The notes: generated by a model from the letters alone, not told the origin. Shown: positions 48,655 to 56,821, numbered from the stretch's first letter. The stretch is 64,000 nt of DNA from Micromonospora echinofusca (GCF_900091445.1 NZ_LT607733.1:6926001-6990000), one strand, 5' to 3'. Translations and numbers: made by a program.

Positions 48655-49439
48655 CGGGCACTCCGGGCGAGGACGAGGAGTTGTCCGGCGACGGCCGGGG
48701 CGACGTCGAGCCGGTCGGCCAGCTCGGCGGGGGTGATGGGTGCTCCGGTGGACTGTTCGTGCTGCACGGCCGCGAAGCGCGCCATGGGCAGCAGGTGGGC
48801 AGGGACGTCGACCGGCTCAAGGGCCGGCGCGGTGACGGGCTCCGGTTCCGGCTCAACAGCCGGCGTGACGGTCGGCTCAGCAGCCGGGGCCGGCTGGGCG
48901 GCCGGGGTTGGGGTCGGTTCGGGTGCGGGGGTGATGGCCGGCGGTGCCGGTTCGGTGGTGACCTGCTCGGCCATTTGGACGCGGATTGGTTCGACCTGCT
49001 CGACCGGCTTGACGGCCGGTGTGGTGGCCGCCGAGGTGGCGGGGGTGGGGGCGAGGACGAGTTTGACCAGGGCCATGAAGGCGAGGGCGGGGACGGCGGA
49101 CAGGAGCCACCCGGACGGGCCGGGTTTGGCGACCGCCAACTGTGCGGCGAGGGAGAGGCCGGCGGCGGCGATGAGCAGGAACAGCGGGTAGCCGATGGGT
49201 GCACCGGTGCGGCGGCGTCGGCGGATGGTGAGTAGGGCGGCGATGGGGACGAGTTCGGAGATGACGGCGTTGGCCCAGCCGAACCACTGCCCGGTTCCGG
49301 CGGGGGAGTTGGCGAGGGTCCAGTCTTTGACGTGGGTGAAAGAAGCGGCTCCGGCGAAGCCGGCAACAACGAGGAGGATGAGGACCAGGACGACACCCTC
49401 GACGCGGGTCGCCCGGTTGGTCGGAGTCTTAGCAGGCAT
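48651..49439 (-). CDS. DUF2637 membrane protein (SpdA-like)
   Basis: 262 residues. The N-terminal part has four hydrophobic helices (VVLVLILLVVAGFAGAASF, WANAVISELVPIAALLTI, YPLFLLIAAAGLSLAAQLA, WLLSAVPALAFMALVKLVL), matching DUF2637. A Pro/Glu/Ala-rich spacer (about 130-205) leads to a short C-terminal helix-turn-helix-like segment (ITPAELADRLDVAPAVAGQLL). Such proteins occur beside transfer genes of Streptomyces plasmids and AICEs and are suspected spread proteins. Its start overlaps the stop of the next upstream gene. Confidence 0.8.
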   Translation of the reverse strand: MPAKTPTNRATRVEGVVLVLILLVVAGFAGAASFTHVKDWTLANSPAGTGQWFGWANAVISELVPIAALLTIRRRRRTGAPIGYPLFLLIAAAGLSLAAQLAVAKPGPSGWLLSAVPALAFMALVKLVLAPTPATSAATTPAVKPVEQVEPIRVQMAEQVTTEPAPPAITPAPEPTPTPAAQPAPAAEPTVTPAVEPEPEPVTAPALEPVDVPAHLLPMARFAAVQHEQSTGAPITPAELADRLDVAPAVAGQLLVLARSAR

Positions 49440-49816
49440 CAGTGGCCTCCGTGGCAGTCGAGGCAGCAGCCGTAGCGGCGGGGGATGTAGTAGGGCTGGA
49501 CCAGCCCGCAGACCCGGCAGGTCCGCCGGGCACGCAACGCTTTGGCGATGGCCTCCCGCTGGGCGGGGGTGGCGACGCGTTTGGGTGCGGCGAGGTCGAG
49601 GCGGTAGAGGTAGGCGACGCGCTTGCCGCGCCGCCAGAGGATCTGCGCGACCGGGTCATTGCCGCCCGGACGAAGGCCGACGGCGCGCAGTTGCCGGCGG
49701 GTGGCCAGCCCGTCAGGGGCGGACTGGAAAGGGAAGGTGGGGAACCCGTAGCGGGTGCCGGCCGGGTCGTAGAAGCGGCGGGCCAGGCCGGTGGGAATGT
49801 CGGTGAGGGTGGTCAT
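49439..49816 (-). CDS. RRQRL-motif zinc-binding protein
   Basis: 125 residues from ATG 49816. It contains GLATRRQLRAVGLRPGG and a C-terminal zinc ribbon CRVCGLVQPYYIPRRYGCCLDC. It resembles the RRQRL zinc-binding proteins frequent in actinomycete mobile elements; the role is unknown, perhaps DNA binding in replication or transfer. It is coupled to both neighbours through overlapping stop/start codons. Confidence 0.75.
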   Translation of the reverse strand: MTTLTDIPTGLARRFYDPAGTRYGFPTFPFQSAPDGLATRRQLRAVGLRPGGNDPVAQILWRRGKRVAYLYRLDLAAPKRVATPAQREAIAKALRARRTCRVCGLVQPYYIPRRYGCCLDCHGGH

Positions 49817-50112
49817 GGCCGGTCTCCCCAGCGCTGCTGGGCGGCCTGGCGGGAAATGCCGAGCCGTTGACCGATCTCGGCCCAGGAGTAGCCGAAGGCC
49901 CGCAGGCCGATCACGGCGTCGGTGATGGCTTGATCGAGGTTGGCCGAGAGTGCGACGAGGTCGCGGAGGGCTTCGACGTCGCCGGTGGCGACGCGGCGGC
50001 CGTGGGCGCGGATGATGCGGCGGGTGAAGGCGGCGAATTCGTCGTTCTCGACGACCTCCCGACGTCGCTGCGCGGGACGAACGGGCGTCAAGGTGTGCTT
50101 GACAGTGCTCAT
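49813..50112 (-). CDS. Small helix-turn-helix protein
   Basis: 99 residues from ATG 50112. The C-terminal AITDAVIGLRAFGYSWAEIGQRLGISRQAAQQRWG is a clear sigma-70 region 4-like helix-turn-helix. A 17-bp palindrome lies within its first codons (50087-50103), so it may be autoregulated or controlled by another element protein. Confidence 0.8.
   Translation of the reverse strand: MSTVKHTLTPVRPAQRRREVVENDEFAAFTRRIIRAHGRRVATGDVEALRDLVALSANLDQAITDAVIGLRAFGYSWAEIGQRLGISRQAAQQRWGDRP
50087..50103. repeat. 17-bp palindrome GTCAAG-N5-CTTGAC, site 2
   Basis: Perfect arms with spacer GTGTG, starting nine bases inside the helix-turn-helix gene. Protein binding here would block or tune expression of the 49813-50112 gene and downstream genes. 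Confidence 0.7.
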
Positions 50113-50543
50113 CGGTTCTCGCCTCCCTGCATGTGGAGGCGGTCCCACTCGTCAGCGGCCTTCTCCAGGGCCGTGATGACCTGCTCGGCGGTGCGGGTCG
50201 GGTCGTCGTTCCACGAGAACGGGGCGGTGTGCTCGTCAAGCAGGTGGCCGTCTTCGTCGATGTGGAAGACCGGCGCGAAGGCGTCGAGGTAGTCGACGAG
50301 CGCGGCGATGGCCTGGCGGTAGGTGTCCTCGTCGGCCCGGGTGAGCAGGACCGGGTGAAGGAGAGGACGGCCGGCGGCGGCCATGCCGATAGCCCCGACG
50401 GCGCAGGCCGGCGGGGTCACGGTGTCGGTGGGGGTGTAGTAGGTGCCCTGGGTCCAGCCGTGCCGGCGCAGGTAGAGGGCAGCCATTCGCAGCAGGTCAG
50501 CCGGTGTGACCTGGACGGTGGGTGGGTTGTGGGTAGCCTTCAT
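50109..50543 (-). CDS. DUF6197-like protein
   Basis: 144 residues from ATG 50543, preceded by AAAGGA. Characteristic segments are LLRMAALYLRRHGWTQGTYY, ACAVGAIGMAAAG and SWNDDPTRTAEQVITALEKAADEWD, which resemble DUF6197 proteins common on actinomycete plasmids and AICEs. The function is unknown. The stop overlaps the start of the downstream gene. Confidence 0.75.
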   Translation of the reverse strand: MKATHNPPTVQVTPADLLRMAALYLRRHGWTQGTYYTPTDTVTPPACAVGAIGMAAAGRPLLHPVLLTRADEDTYRQAIAALVDYLDAFAPVFHIDEDGHLLDEHTAPFSWNDDPTRTAEQVITALEKAADEWDRLHMQGGENR

Positions 50544-50631
50544 GGCAGCCACGTCCTTTCGGTAGGGCTGTTGGTGGAAGGTCGGCAGGACCGGCAGTTG
50601 CTGCCAGGCGTCGTCCGGTCCTGTCGGCCGA

Positions 50632-50841
50632 TCAGTGGGTGCGCAGCCGCAGGTAGCGGCGGTGGCGGGTGTCATCCCCGCCCATCTGGTGGGGTGCGGA
50701 CACGAAGACGAGCCGCCCGGTTCGGGAGGCGGCGTGGATCATCACGGCCAGGTCCTCAGGACTGCCGACGATCCACATCTCGGTGTACTGGGCGGCCCGC
50801 TGGTTGTTGGCGCGGGCGTTGGCGCGTTCGCGGGTGGTCAT
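50632..50841 (-). CDS. Small hypothetical AICE protein
   Basis: 69 residues. The basic N-terminus (TTRERANARANNQRAAQY) precedes MWIVGSPEDLAVMIHAASRTGRLVFVSAP. There is no recognised family. Its start overlaps the stop of the TraSA-like gene by four bases, so it is translated with it. Confidence 0.65.
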   Translation of the reverse strand: MTTRERANARANNQRAAQYTEMWIVGSPEDLAVMIHAASRTGRLVFVSAPHQMGGDDTRHRRYLRLRTH

Positions 50842-51698
50842 GCCGCCACCGCCAGATCCGGCACGGTGGTCGTGAGTCGGTTGGGTCGGCGGATCCACGC
50901 GGCGTAGTCGGCGATGCCAGCGATCTGCGCGTCGGACAGGTAGGCGACCTTGATACGGCGAGGGATGCCGCCTTCGGCGATCAGGTACGCCGCGCCCTGG
51001 TTGGTGGGCTGGATGTCGGTGGCGGTGTAGCCCTGCTCGGCCCAGCCGTGACCAAGCACGATGTTCGAGCTGTTCGGGGTGGTGCAGCGGAACGCGGCGC
51101 GGTAGCCGAACAGGTCCCGCAGGCTGGTGGGGATGATGTCGAACGACGGCCGTTGAGTCGCGGCCACGACGGGGATGCCGGCGGCGCGGCCCCGGGCGAC
51201 GAGGTCGCGCAGGAGCGCGACGAACTCTTCCTGTTCCTGCTTGCTGCCGACGGTGGCGGAGTAGAAGGCGATTTCGTCGACGAGGACGGTGATGACCGTC
51301 AGCCCGTCGAGGGCGGTCACCTTGCGGCGCCCGTGCGCGCGCAGCCAGGCGTAGCGGTTGTTCATCACGACCTGGAGCCGTCGCAGGACGGTCAGGGCCT
51401 GGTCGATGTCGGGGCCGATGAACGCATCGGCGACGTCTTCCCACTGCCCCAGCTCGACGAGCTTGCCGTCGAGCAGCACGAGCCGGGAGTCGACGGACAG
51501 GGCCGCGTGGGCGGCGAGCGTGTTGAGCAGACCGCTCTTGCCGCCGCCGGGTTCGCCGCCGGCGAGGAGGTTGCGGTAGGCGAGGGTGATGTTCACGTGC
51601 TGGCCGAACTCGTCGATGCCGACGAAGATGGGGTCGAACATCGACAGGCCAGGCCCCACCGGTATGCCGGCGATCGGGGCGGTAGCCGTGCGGGTCAT
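50838..51698 (-). CDS. traSA: FtsK/SpoIIIE-type DNA translocase (TraSA-like)
   Basis: 286 residues. Walker A (GGEPGGGKS, Lys54) and Walker B (VITVLVDEIAFY) are present, followed by ATQRPSFDIIPTSLRDLFGYRAAFRC, the FtsK sensor region. This short FtsK-type ATPase is the single protein needed in pSAM2-type elements to move double-stranded DNA between mycelia. A GTG or ATG start is possible; ATG 51698 is used. A short gap separates it from the upstream membrane protein gene. Confidence 0.92.
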   Translation of the reverse strand: MTRTATAPIAGIPVGPGLSMFDPIFVGIDEFGQHVNITLAYRNLLAGGEPGGGKSGLLNTLAAHAALSVDSRLVLLDGKLVELGQWEDVADAFIGPDIDQALTVLRRLQVVMNNRYAWLRAHGRRKVTALDGLTVITVLVDEIAFYSATVGSKQEQEEFVALLRDLVARGRAAGIPVVAATQRPSFDIIPTSLRDLFGYRAAFRCTTPNSSNIVLGHGWAEQGYTATDIQPTNQGAAYLIAEGGIPRRIKVAYLSDAQIAGIADYAAWIRRPNRLTTTVPDLAVAA

Positions 51699-51784
51699 GG
51701 TGTGCCCTCCTTGGGCGTTGGGTGGGCGCGGAGAGCCACACGAACGAGCCGGAAAGGCTCTCCGCGTCCGTTGGGTGTGGTGGG

Positions 51785-52723
51785 TTAGATCCAGTCGGAG
51801 ACGTCGTCCTCGGGGGCCGAGGACGTAGCCACGGGCTTGCTGCCGTTGGCAGTGGTGGCCGGCTTCTTCACGGCCGGCTTGCCCTGCACGGGCAGGGTGA
51901 TGGTGGGTGCGTCGACGTCGGGCAGGTCCAGAGCCGTCGGTACGACCGGCGCAGGCCGGTCGGCGGTCGGGGTGCCAGGGGTGATGACGTCGACCAGCGG
52001 GGAACCCACCTCAGCGGTGAGGACCTCGCGGCGTTTGATGTCGAACCGCAGATACGCGGCATTGCGGTCAGAGGCCCGCTCGACCAGAGCGGTGGAGGCG
52101 TGGCAGGCGACCGCGATGCGATCAAGGCGACCCTCCAGGTCGGCCAGGGCGAGGCCGGGGCGCAGGTAGATCCAGACCCGCTCACCGACCGGAGTCGGAC
52201 GGGCCCACAGGATCAGCGGCAGCGAACCGGACTGGTTGGCGATGATGAACTGCGCGAAACACATGCGCAGGCGGTGGCGGACCACGAAGACCCAGGTCCA
52301 GGCGACCAGGGCACGACGGGTTACCGGGATGGCGGCGGGAACGCCGACGACCAGGGCGACCACCAGGAGGGTGACCGGCATGGTGGTGTGGTTGACCAGC
52401 TCCATCCAGAAGGTGACGGCGACGGTGGTGAACACGATCTCGGGAAGCCACCACCACAGCAGCCGCAGCACCGGCCACACACGGACCAGCACCCACGCGA
52501 GCCCGCCAGTCGGTACACCGGTCAGGACGCCGACGAACAGGGCAAGGATCGGGTGCATGTAGGAAGCGGCCACCACGGCCGAGAGAAGGCCGACGATGAC
52601 CGCCGTCAGGATGAACGCCAACCGGGCGTTACGGGCCGAGGACCGGTGAACCTTGGCCTCGATGACCGTGATGGTGCCGTTGGACTTCCGCCCGAAGGGG
52701 CGGCGAGGGCTAGACTTGGACAC
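51785..52723 (-). CDS. AICE transfer-associated membrane protein
   Basis: 312 residues from GTG 52723, chosen because GGAGGA lies six bases upstream; a TTG at 52738 is in frame but overlaps that site. Four hydrophobic helices occupy about residues 25-130 (LAFILTAVIVGLLSAVVAASY, ILALFVGVLTGVPTGGLAWVLV, LWWWLPEIVFTTVAVTFWME, MPVTLLVVALVVGVPAAI). The soluble C-terminal region ends with a Pro/Lys-rich acidic tail. It is next to traSA and is probably part of the transfer apparatus, although no family name can be assigned with certainty. Confidence 0.75.
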   Translation of the reverse strand: MSKSSPRRPFGRKSNGTITVIEAKVHRSSARNARLAFILTAVIVGLLSAVVAASYMHPILALFVGVLTGVPTGGLAWVLVRVWPVLRLLWWWLPEIVFTTVAVTFWMELVNHTTMPVTLLVVALVVGVPAAIPVTRRALVAWTWVFVVRHRLRMCFAQFIIANQSGSLPLILWARPTPVGERVWIYLRPGLALADLEGRLDRIAVACHASTALVERASDRNAAYLRFDIKRREVLTAEVGSPLVDVITPGTPTADRPAPVVPTALDLPDVDAPTITLPVQGKPAVKKPATTANGSKPVATSSAPEDDVSDWI

Positions 52724-52749
52724 GACACGTCCTCCCAATCACACGTTGG

Positions 52750-52878
52750 GTCGGATGGGTTGGAGGGCACGGGGTCGGCAGATGTAGGAGTCGGACCGAC
52801 CCCGCGCCAGCTCTTGCGGGGATGCCACCACCACAGGTGGTGACGGGCCGGGAATGTAGGAGTCGGAACCACTCCCGG
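52750..52878. promoter_or_regulatory. Hairpin array with repeated GTCGGA, upstream of the transfer genes
   Basis: Three stem-loops lie in a row: GGGGTCGG/CCGACCCC (52771-52803), CACCACC/GGTGGTG around ACA (about 52825-52842), and CCGGGA/TCCCGG (52848-52878). The first and third carry the same 14-mer, ATGTAGGAGTCGGA, at 52782 and 52854. GTCGGA recurs at 52750, 52790 and 52862. It may be a 5' leader control region or a cis transfer (clt) site. The rest of the 52724-52960 gap has no gene. Confidence 0.6.
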
Positions 52879-52960
52879 ACCGATTGCGTCAGGTCAGCGG
52901 ACCATCAGGCCGCTTCACGTACGACACCAGAGGCTCACACAGCACGGGTGAGCGAAGGAC

Positions 52961-53281
52961 CTACTTAGCCGCCGAGGTGCCAGCCTTCGGCTTCAGCGAG
53001 ATCGCACGGAACGCGACGCCGTTACGCCCGTTGGTCGCCCACGGGATGGCCTCCAACTGCTCGACAGCGACGAGCTGTCCCACCGTCACGCCCGGCTTCT
53101 CACCCGCCGTGGTGATGGTGATGATCTCGCCGCCAGTCTCGTCGAGAACGAAGACCTGAGTCGACCACATGAGCCGGCCAGTGTTCTTCTCCGACCGCTG
53201 ATTGCCGTTCTGGTCGTTCTTCGGCTCCGGGTCCTTCGTCACCTGGACCTGCTTGCTCTGGGTGTCCACGTACAGCTTCAT
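52961..53281 (-). CDS. Small AICE protein of unknown function
   Basis: 106 residues. The sequence is strand-rich after a polar start: MKLYVDTQSKQVQVTKDPEP, STQVFVLDETGGEIITITTAG, VTVGQLVAVEQLEAIPWA and GVAFRAISLKPKAG. An OB-like or SSB-like small beta-barrel is conceivable but not proven. It is divergent from the GntR-kinase gene and leads into the transfer gene run. Confidence 0.7.
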   Translation of the reverse strand: MKLYVDTQSKQVQVTKDPEPKNDQNGNQRSEKNTGRLMWSTQVFVLDETGGEIITITTAGEKPGVTVGQLVAVEQLEAIPWATNGRNGVAFRAISLKPKAGTSAAK

Positions 53282-53338
53282 AGCTGCGTCCTTCCTGGAT
53301 TAGAGCGCGTCCCCTATGGACGGCTGCTCGATGCAGTG

Positions 53339-53368
53339 ACGCTAGCAGTTGGTAGGCATCCATAGCAA
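53339..53368 (-). promoter_or_regulatory. Candidate leftward promoter of the transfer region
   Basis: Read on the minus strand, TTGCTA (53368-53363) and TAGCGT (53344-53339) are 18 bp apart, 58 bp ahead of the 52961-53281 gene. A dyad CTATGGA/TCCATAG flanks the area, which could be an operator. A rightward -10, TAGGAT, lies at 53442-53447 without a clear -35. Confidence 0.4.
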
Positions 53369-53481
53369 CTGTTATGTGTTCACCAATTGGAACGAGGCTC
53401 TGACGTGCTGTTACGAGCCGGAAGGGCTGTTAGCTGACTGGTAGGATCTGGTAGCCGGACACCCCTACCGTGAGGATGCCC

Positions 53482-54336
53482 ATGTCATCGCCCCGACCCC
53501 GGTTGACCCGGGGTGAGTCCATGTACCAGCAGATTGCCCGGCACATCCGCAACGAGATCGCCGCAGGGGTCCGCCGAGACGGTGACGTCCTCCCGTCCAG
53601 CCGAGAGCTGGCCGCCGAGTGGGACACAAGCTCGTTCACCATCACCGAAGCGATGAAGGTGCTAGAGGCGGAAGGGTTTATCGAGAGCAAGTCCCGCTCG
53701 AAGCGCGTAGTGCGGGTGCCGAACCAGGAACGGCGCAGCCCAGTGCGTCTGCCGAGACCTCGTGTGGTCCTTGTCGGTGGATACCCGGGCAGCGGCAAGA
53801 CCGAGTTGGGGCGAATCCTGGCACGGGCTACGGGATGGCCGATGCTCGACAAGGACACCTTGACGCGTCCCGTCGTCGAGGTGGCACTAGAGATCCTGGG
53901 CCATTCACCACATGACCGGGAGTCAGAGACCTACCTGAAGGTTGTCCGGCCCCGTGAGTACGAGGCGTTGAGCAGCGCGGCAGAAGAGAACGTGCAGTGC
54001 GGCAACAGTGCCATCGTCACCGCCCCATTCATCGCCGAGTTCCAAGACGCCCAATGGTTGGGCCGGACCACAGCCCGGTTCACTGACATGGGCGCATCCG
54101 TGAGCGTGGTGTGGGTGTACTGCGACCACGAGACGATGAACCTCTACATCCGCAAGCGAGGGGCAGCCCGAGACGCTGCCAAGCTTGCCGACTGGCCCGG
54201 CTACCTCAGCCGCATCGACACCGACTTTCGTCCGCTGGTCGAGCACGTCGTCATCAACAACTGCACCTCAGCCAAGCCGCTACAGCACCAAGCGGAAGCG
54301 CTCGTGAAGTCGCTGATGGGGTTGGAACTCGACTGA
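53482..54336 (+). CDS. GntR-type helix-turn-helix fused to a P-loop kinase
   Basis: 284 residues from ATG 53482, with GAGG just upstream; GTG 53470 and ATG 53476 are also in frame. Residues about 10-75 form a GntR winged helix (YQQIARHIRNEIAAGVRRDGDVLPSSRELAAEWDTSSFTITEAMKVLEAEGF). Residues about 90-280 form a P-loop NTPase with Walker A GGYPGSGKTE (Lys106). An Asp-rich DKDTLTR and a later Arg-containing IRKRGAARD are compatible with a small-molecule or zeta-like kinase. AICEs usually encode a GntR repressor (KorSA) without this domain. It overlaps the next gene by three bases (TGATG). It is likely the element's regulator with nucleotide-dependent sensing, but this is inference. Confidence 0.82.
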   Translation: MSSPRPRLTRGESMYQQIARHIRNEIAAGVRRDGDVLPSSRELAAEWDTSSFTITEAMKVLEAEGFIESKSRSKRVVRVPNQERRSPVRLPRPRVVLVGGYPGSGKTELGRILARATGWPMLDKDTLTRPVVEVALEILGHSPHDRESETYLKVVRPREYEALSSAAEENVQCGNSAIVTAPFIAEFQDAQWLGRTTARFTDMGASVSVVWVYCDHETMNLYIRKRGAARDAAKLADWPGYLSRIDTDFRPLVEHVVINNCTSAKPLQHQAEALVKSLMGLELD

Positions 54337-54878
54337 TGCGAGGCGTGATTCTCTACGGTCCGCCCGCATCAGGCAAGGACACAGTGACCGCAGAGTTGCA
54401 ACGGCTCGACAGCCGATACCAGCAGTTCCGGCGCCTCAAAGTTGGATCGGGCCGCACCACGGGCTACCGGATGACCACCGACGCGGACTTAGCAGCACTG
54501 CGCGCCGCCGGCGATGTGGTGTGGGAGAACAGGCGGTACGGATCCGTCTACGTCGTCGACGCCCACGGTCTGCGCAGGCAGCTCCACGACGGCATCCCTG
54601 TAGTGCACCTCGGCCAGGTCGAGGCCGTTGATGCTGTACGCAACGCCTTCCCCCACGCTCGGTGGACCGTCGTCGCTCTCACATGTCCCCGAGACGTGGC
54701 GAAACGACGCCTTACGCAACGTCAAACCGGCGACACCGCAGAACGCCTCAGAGTGTGGGATGAGACAGAGCCGCTGGCCCTGGCCGACCTCACCATCGAC
54801 ACATCGAAGGTGCCGGCAGACGTGGCAGCCGAGCTAGTCAGCAAAAACGTCCAGCGCAGGGAAGCCGTGGAGATCTAG
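54336..54878 (+). CDS. Guanylate kinase-like P-loop protein
   Basis: 180 residues. Walker A ILYGPPASGKDTVT (Lys14) and RTTGYRMTTDADLAAL, which recalls the guanylate-kinase lid and GMP-binding Arg/Tyr region, are visible. VVDAHGLRRQLHDGIPVVHLG and VVALTCPRDVAKRRLTQR follow. The sequence is shorter and more divergent than cellular Gmk (about 190-210), so the substrate may differ. It is translationally coupled to the GntR-kinase gene, implying a joint function. Confidence 0.75.
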   Translation: MRGVILYGPPASGKDTVTAELQRLDSRYQQFRRLKVGSGRTTGYRMTTDADLAALRAAGDVVWENRRYGSVYVVDAHGLRRQLHDGIPVVHLGQVEAVDAVRNAFPHARWTVVALTCPRDVAKRRLTQRQTGDTAERLRVWDETEPLALADLTIDTSKVPADVAAELVSKNVQRREAVEI

Positions 54879-54928
54879 GGGCGGCCAGCTGCCGTCGATG
54901 TGGTTCAAACTTTCTGTACGTCTTCAAG

Positions 54929-54947
54929 GCGGCCCTGAACGGGCCGC
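54929..54947 (+). terminator. Candidate terminator after the kinase operon
   Basis: GCGGCCC (54929-54935) and GGGCCGC (54941-54947) make a 7-bp perfect stem with a 5-nt loop, 50 bp beyond the stop codon. It is short and uncertain. Confidence 0.4.
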
Positions 54948-55348
54948 ACGCGCCGCCGCCAGGGCGCGCGTCCGTCGCTCCGCTGGCGCTCCGACTCCGG
55001 CCACGCAACACGCCCGGCGGCTGGCGCGGAGGGCGGGTAGCCCGGTGGGCCGCCGGATGACGACAGGCAGTTGTCTGGTGGGGTGGCGGGGCCGGCAGCC
55101 GGCCGGGCCGCGCGGCCACGAGCCCGCGCGGCGTAGGAGAGCGCACGCCGGGTCCGCCGGCGGCTGCCGGGTCGGTGTGGGTTGCGGTTACTGCTGCCTC
55201 CGGCGGGGGCGCTCCGGCTCCAGGATGGCCGGGGGTCCGTCGGCGGCTTGCGGTCCGTGGGTGGTGGCGGTGGGGAGCCATCCCGCCAGCCGTCGACCCG
55301 GGCGAACCGAGCAGACCACCGCCCGACCCGCCAGCGTCCGTACGAGCC

Positions 55349-55365
55349 GTCAAGGTTCGCTTGAC
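55349..55365. repeat. 17-bp palindrome GTCAAG-N5-CTTGAC, site 3
   Basis: Perfect arms with spacer GTTCG, in the long non-coding region between the kinase operon and the cargo genes. Confidence 0.7.
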
Positions 55366-55471
55366 GTGGCGGGCCGGGCGGGGGCCCGCTCCCCAGGAGG
55401 GCGGGTCGATGGCAGACGGGATGGCGGCAAGCAAGAGCTGACGCTGTCAGCCAACCGGGCGCGTGCCTTTA

Positions 55472-56218
55472 CTAGCCGACTTCGACCCCGGTCACCTGGA
55501 AGGAGCTATCTCCCACTAGGTCTTCACGAGTTATCTTCTGTGGCCCACAGTATTCGATAAACGCGTCGTCGGAAATCTCTTGCAGTGGGCCATCCCAAGT
55601 TACAATCCCACGCACCCTCAGGAAGATCAATTGGCCCACGAGGCTCGTAACGCTGAGTCTCTTGAAGTGCATGCTGCTAGCGCGCAAGCGCCTGAAGGTC
55701 ATGGCCCCATTCCGGACATGGTTGACGAGGATTTGGCGGAGCTCGATGGTATCGGCCTCCCATGCTCCACTGATCTTGGAGTTGGTCAGGGCACGATCCA
55801 CTGTGGGGGCAATCTCGGACCGTAGGGTGCTGAGCTGTGACTCCGTAACTCCGATTCGATGCGAGATAGTGCCAATTTCCTTCAGAATTTCCTCTCTTAC
55901 AGCATCCAGCCTCTCCACGGGCCGACCCTCTTGACCTTCCGCTGATTCCATGCTTGAGGCTGGAATTTTTGCTCGCCAAACGTGGGCACGCATGTCTGTA
56001 ACGGTATCTTTCATCATTGTGAAGGTGTCGGAGTACATCGTGCCGAACAGCGCTTCCAACCGCTTGACGCTAGCCGCGATCTCTTCCGCACTTCGTTGGG
56101 ATCGCTGGGCCTCGCCGCTACTGAGCCGGTAGAAAACGATCGAGAGCCAGAGTGCGACGATGGCAAGGACCGTCGACACGGCGGCACTAAACAGATTCAA
56201 AACGTCCGTAATGTCCAA
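55472..56218 (-). CDS. Cargo gene: membrane-anchored coiled-coil protein of unknown function
   Basis: 248 residues from TTG 56218, the only in-frame start that keeps the transmembrane segment; the ribosome-binding site is poor. It has one N-terminal membrane segment (VLNLFSAAVSTVLAIVALWLSIVFY, about 6-30) and then a long helical region with heptad-like spacing (about 40-145). A C-terminal beta-rich part follows (QLIFLRVRGIVTWDGPLQEI). Base composition is clearly lower in GC than the rest of the element, a sign of separate acquisition. No family is recognised. A defence or surface role is possible but not supported by a motif. Confidence 0.6.
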   Translation of the reverse strand: MDITDVLNLFSAAVSTVLAIVALWLSIVFYRLSSGEAQRSQRSAEEIAASVKRLEALFGTMYSDTFTMMKDTVTDMRAHVWRAKIPASSMESAEGQEGRPVERLDAVREEILKEIGTISHRIGVTESQLSTLRSEIAPTVDRALTNSKISGAWEADTIELRQILVNHVRNGAMTFRRLRASSMHFKRLSVTSLVGQLIFLRVRGIVTWDGPLQEISDDAFIEYCGPQKITREDLVGDSSFQVTGVEVG

Positions 56219-56821
56219 GTCTCCGCTTTCTGGCTATTGGCTTCGGCGGCTATCTTTTATCGCGACCGTGCCCGTATCGCCTACCGCTGTCGCTTATCTG
56301 ACAGTGGCCGCCACATTTGAGTGCCGGCTACTGCTCAGCCATGCCGCTTCGCGGCCTAAAGGTTCAAGCCTCAGCTCACTCGAGTCCGTGCCCGATACAG
56401 CGGTCAACATCGGCTACCGGAGGTCCGCCGCAGCGCTGAGCCGGGTCGCCCAGGCGTCCACGACCAGCCGGCACCAGGACCAAGGACCGCGACTCAACCC
56501 GATTCCCAAGCTGACCGTCACCAAGACCGGAGGATCGGCTTGGGTGACCAACTGGGTGACGATGGGCACGAGCAACGCCGGACGCCCACGGACTGCGGTG
56601 GACCGTTCAGGCAGCTCAGCCCTGCTGCTGGCGCAGCTGATCGACGGCTAACGGTTCCTTCACACCGAAGCCGTCACCCTCCCGAATGCCCGGGCCGCGC
56701 TCTAGGATGATCTGCCCGCAGGGCGGCGACGACGGTTGCGGCCAAGTCAGATGAGGCAGGACGAGCATCAGGGTGCTGATGCGGAGCTACGCCGGAAGCG
56801 ACACGTGAGGAGACCGTAAAA
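56219..56821. other. AT-richer stretch between the cargo genes
   Basis: 603 bp. A plus-strand frame from 56160 to 56651 exists but overlaps the start of the cargo gene and has no family resemblance or ribosome-binding site. The region before 56822 holds the promoter of the second cargo gene and a good GAGGAGA site at its end. Nothing else is recognised. Confidence 0.45.

Larger units (their letters stand above)
54879..55471. other. Long GC-rich non-coding region of the AICE
   Basis: 593 bp with no convincing gene. A GC hairpin (GCGGCCC/GGGCCGC, 54929-54947) follows the kinase operon and may terminate it. A 17-bp GTCAAG-N5-CTTGAC palindrome lies at 55349-55365. GC-rich inverted blocks are frequent. 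It is a candidate location for a replication or transfer origin. Confidence 0.5.

Noticed and set aside
56160..56651. A 163-residue plus-strand gene between the cargo genes
   Set aside because: No ribosome-binding site, overlap with the opposite-strand cargo gene start, and no family resemblance.
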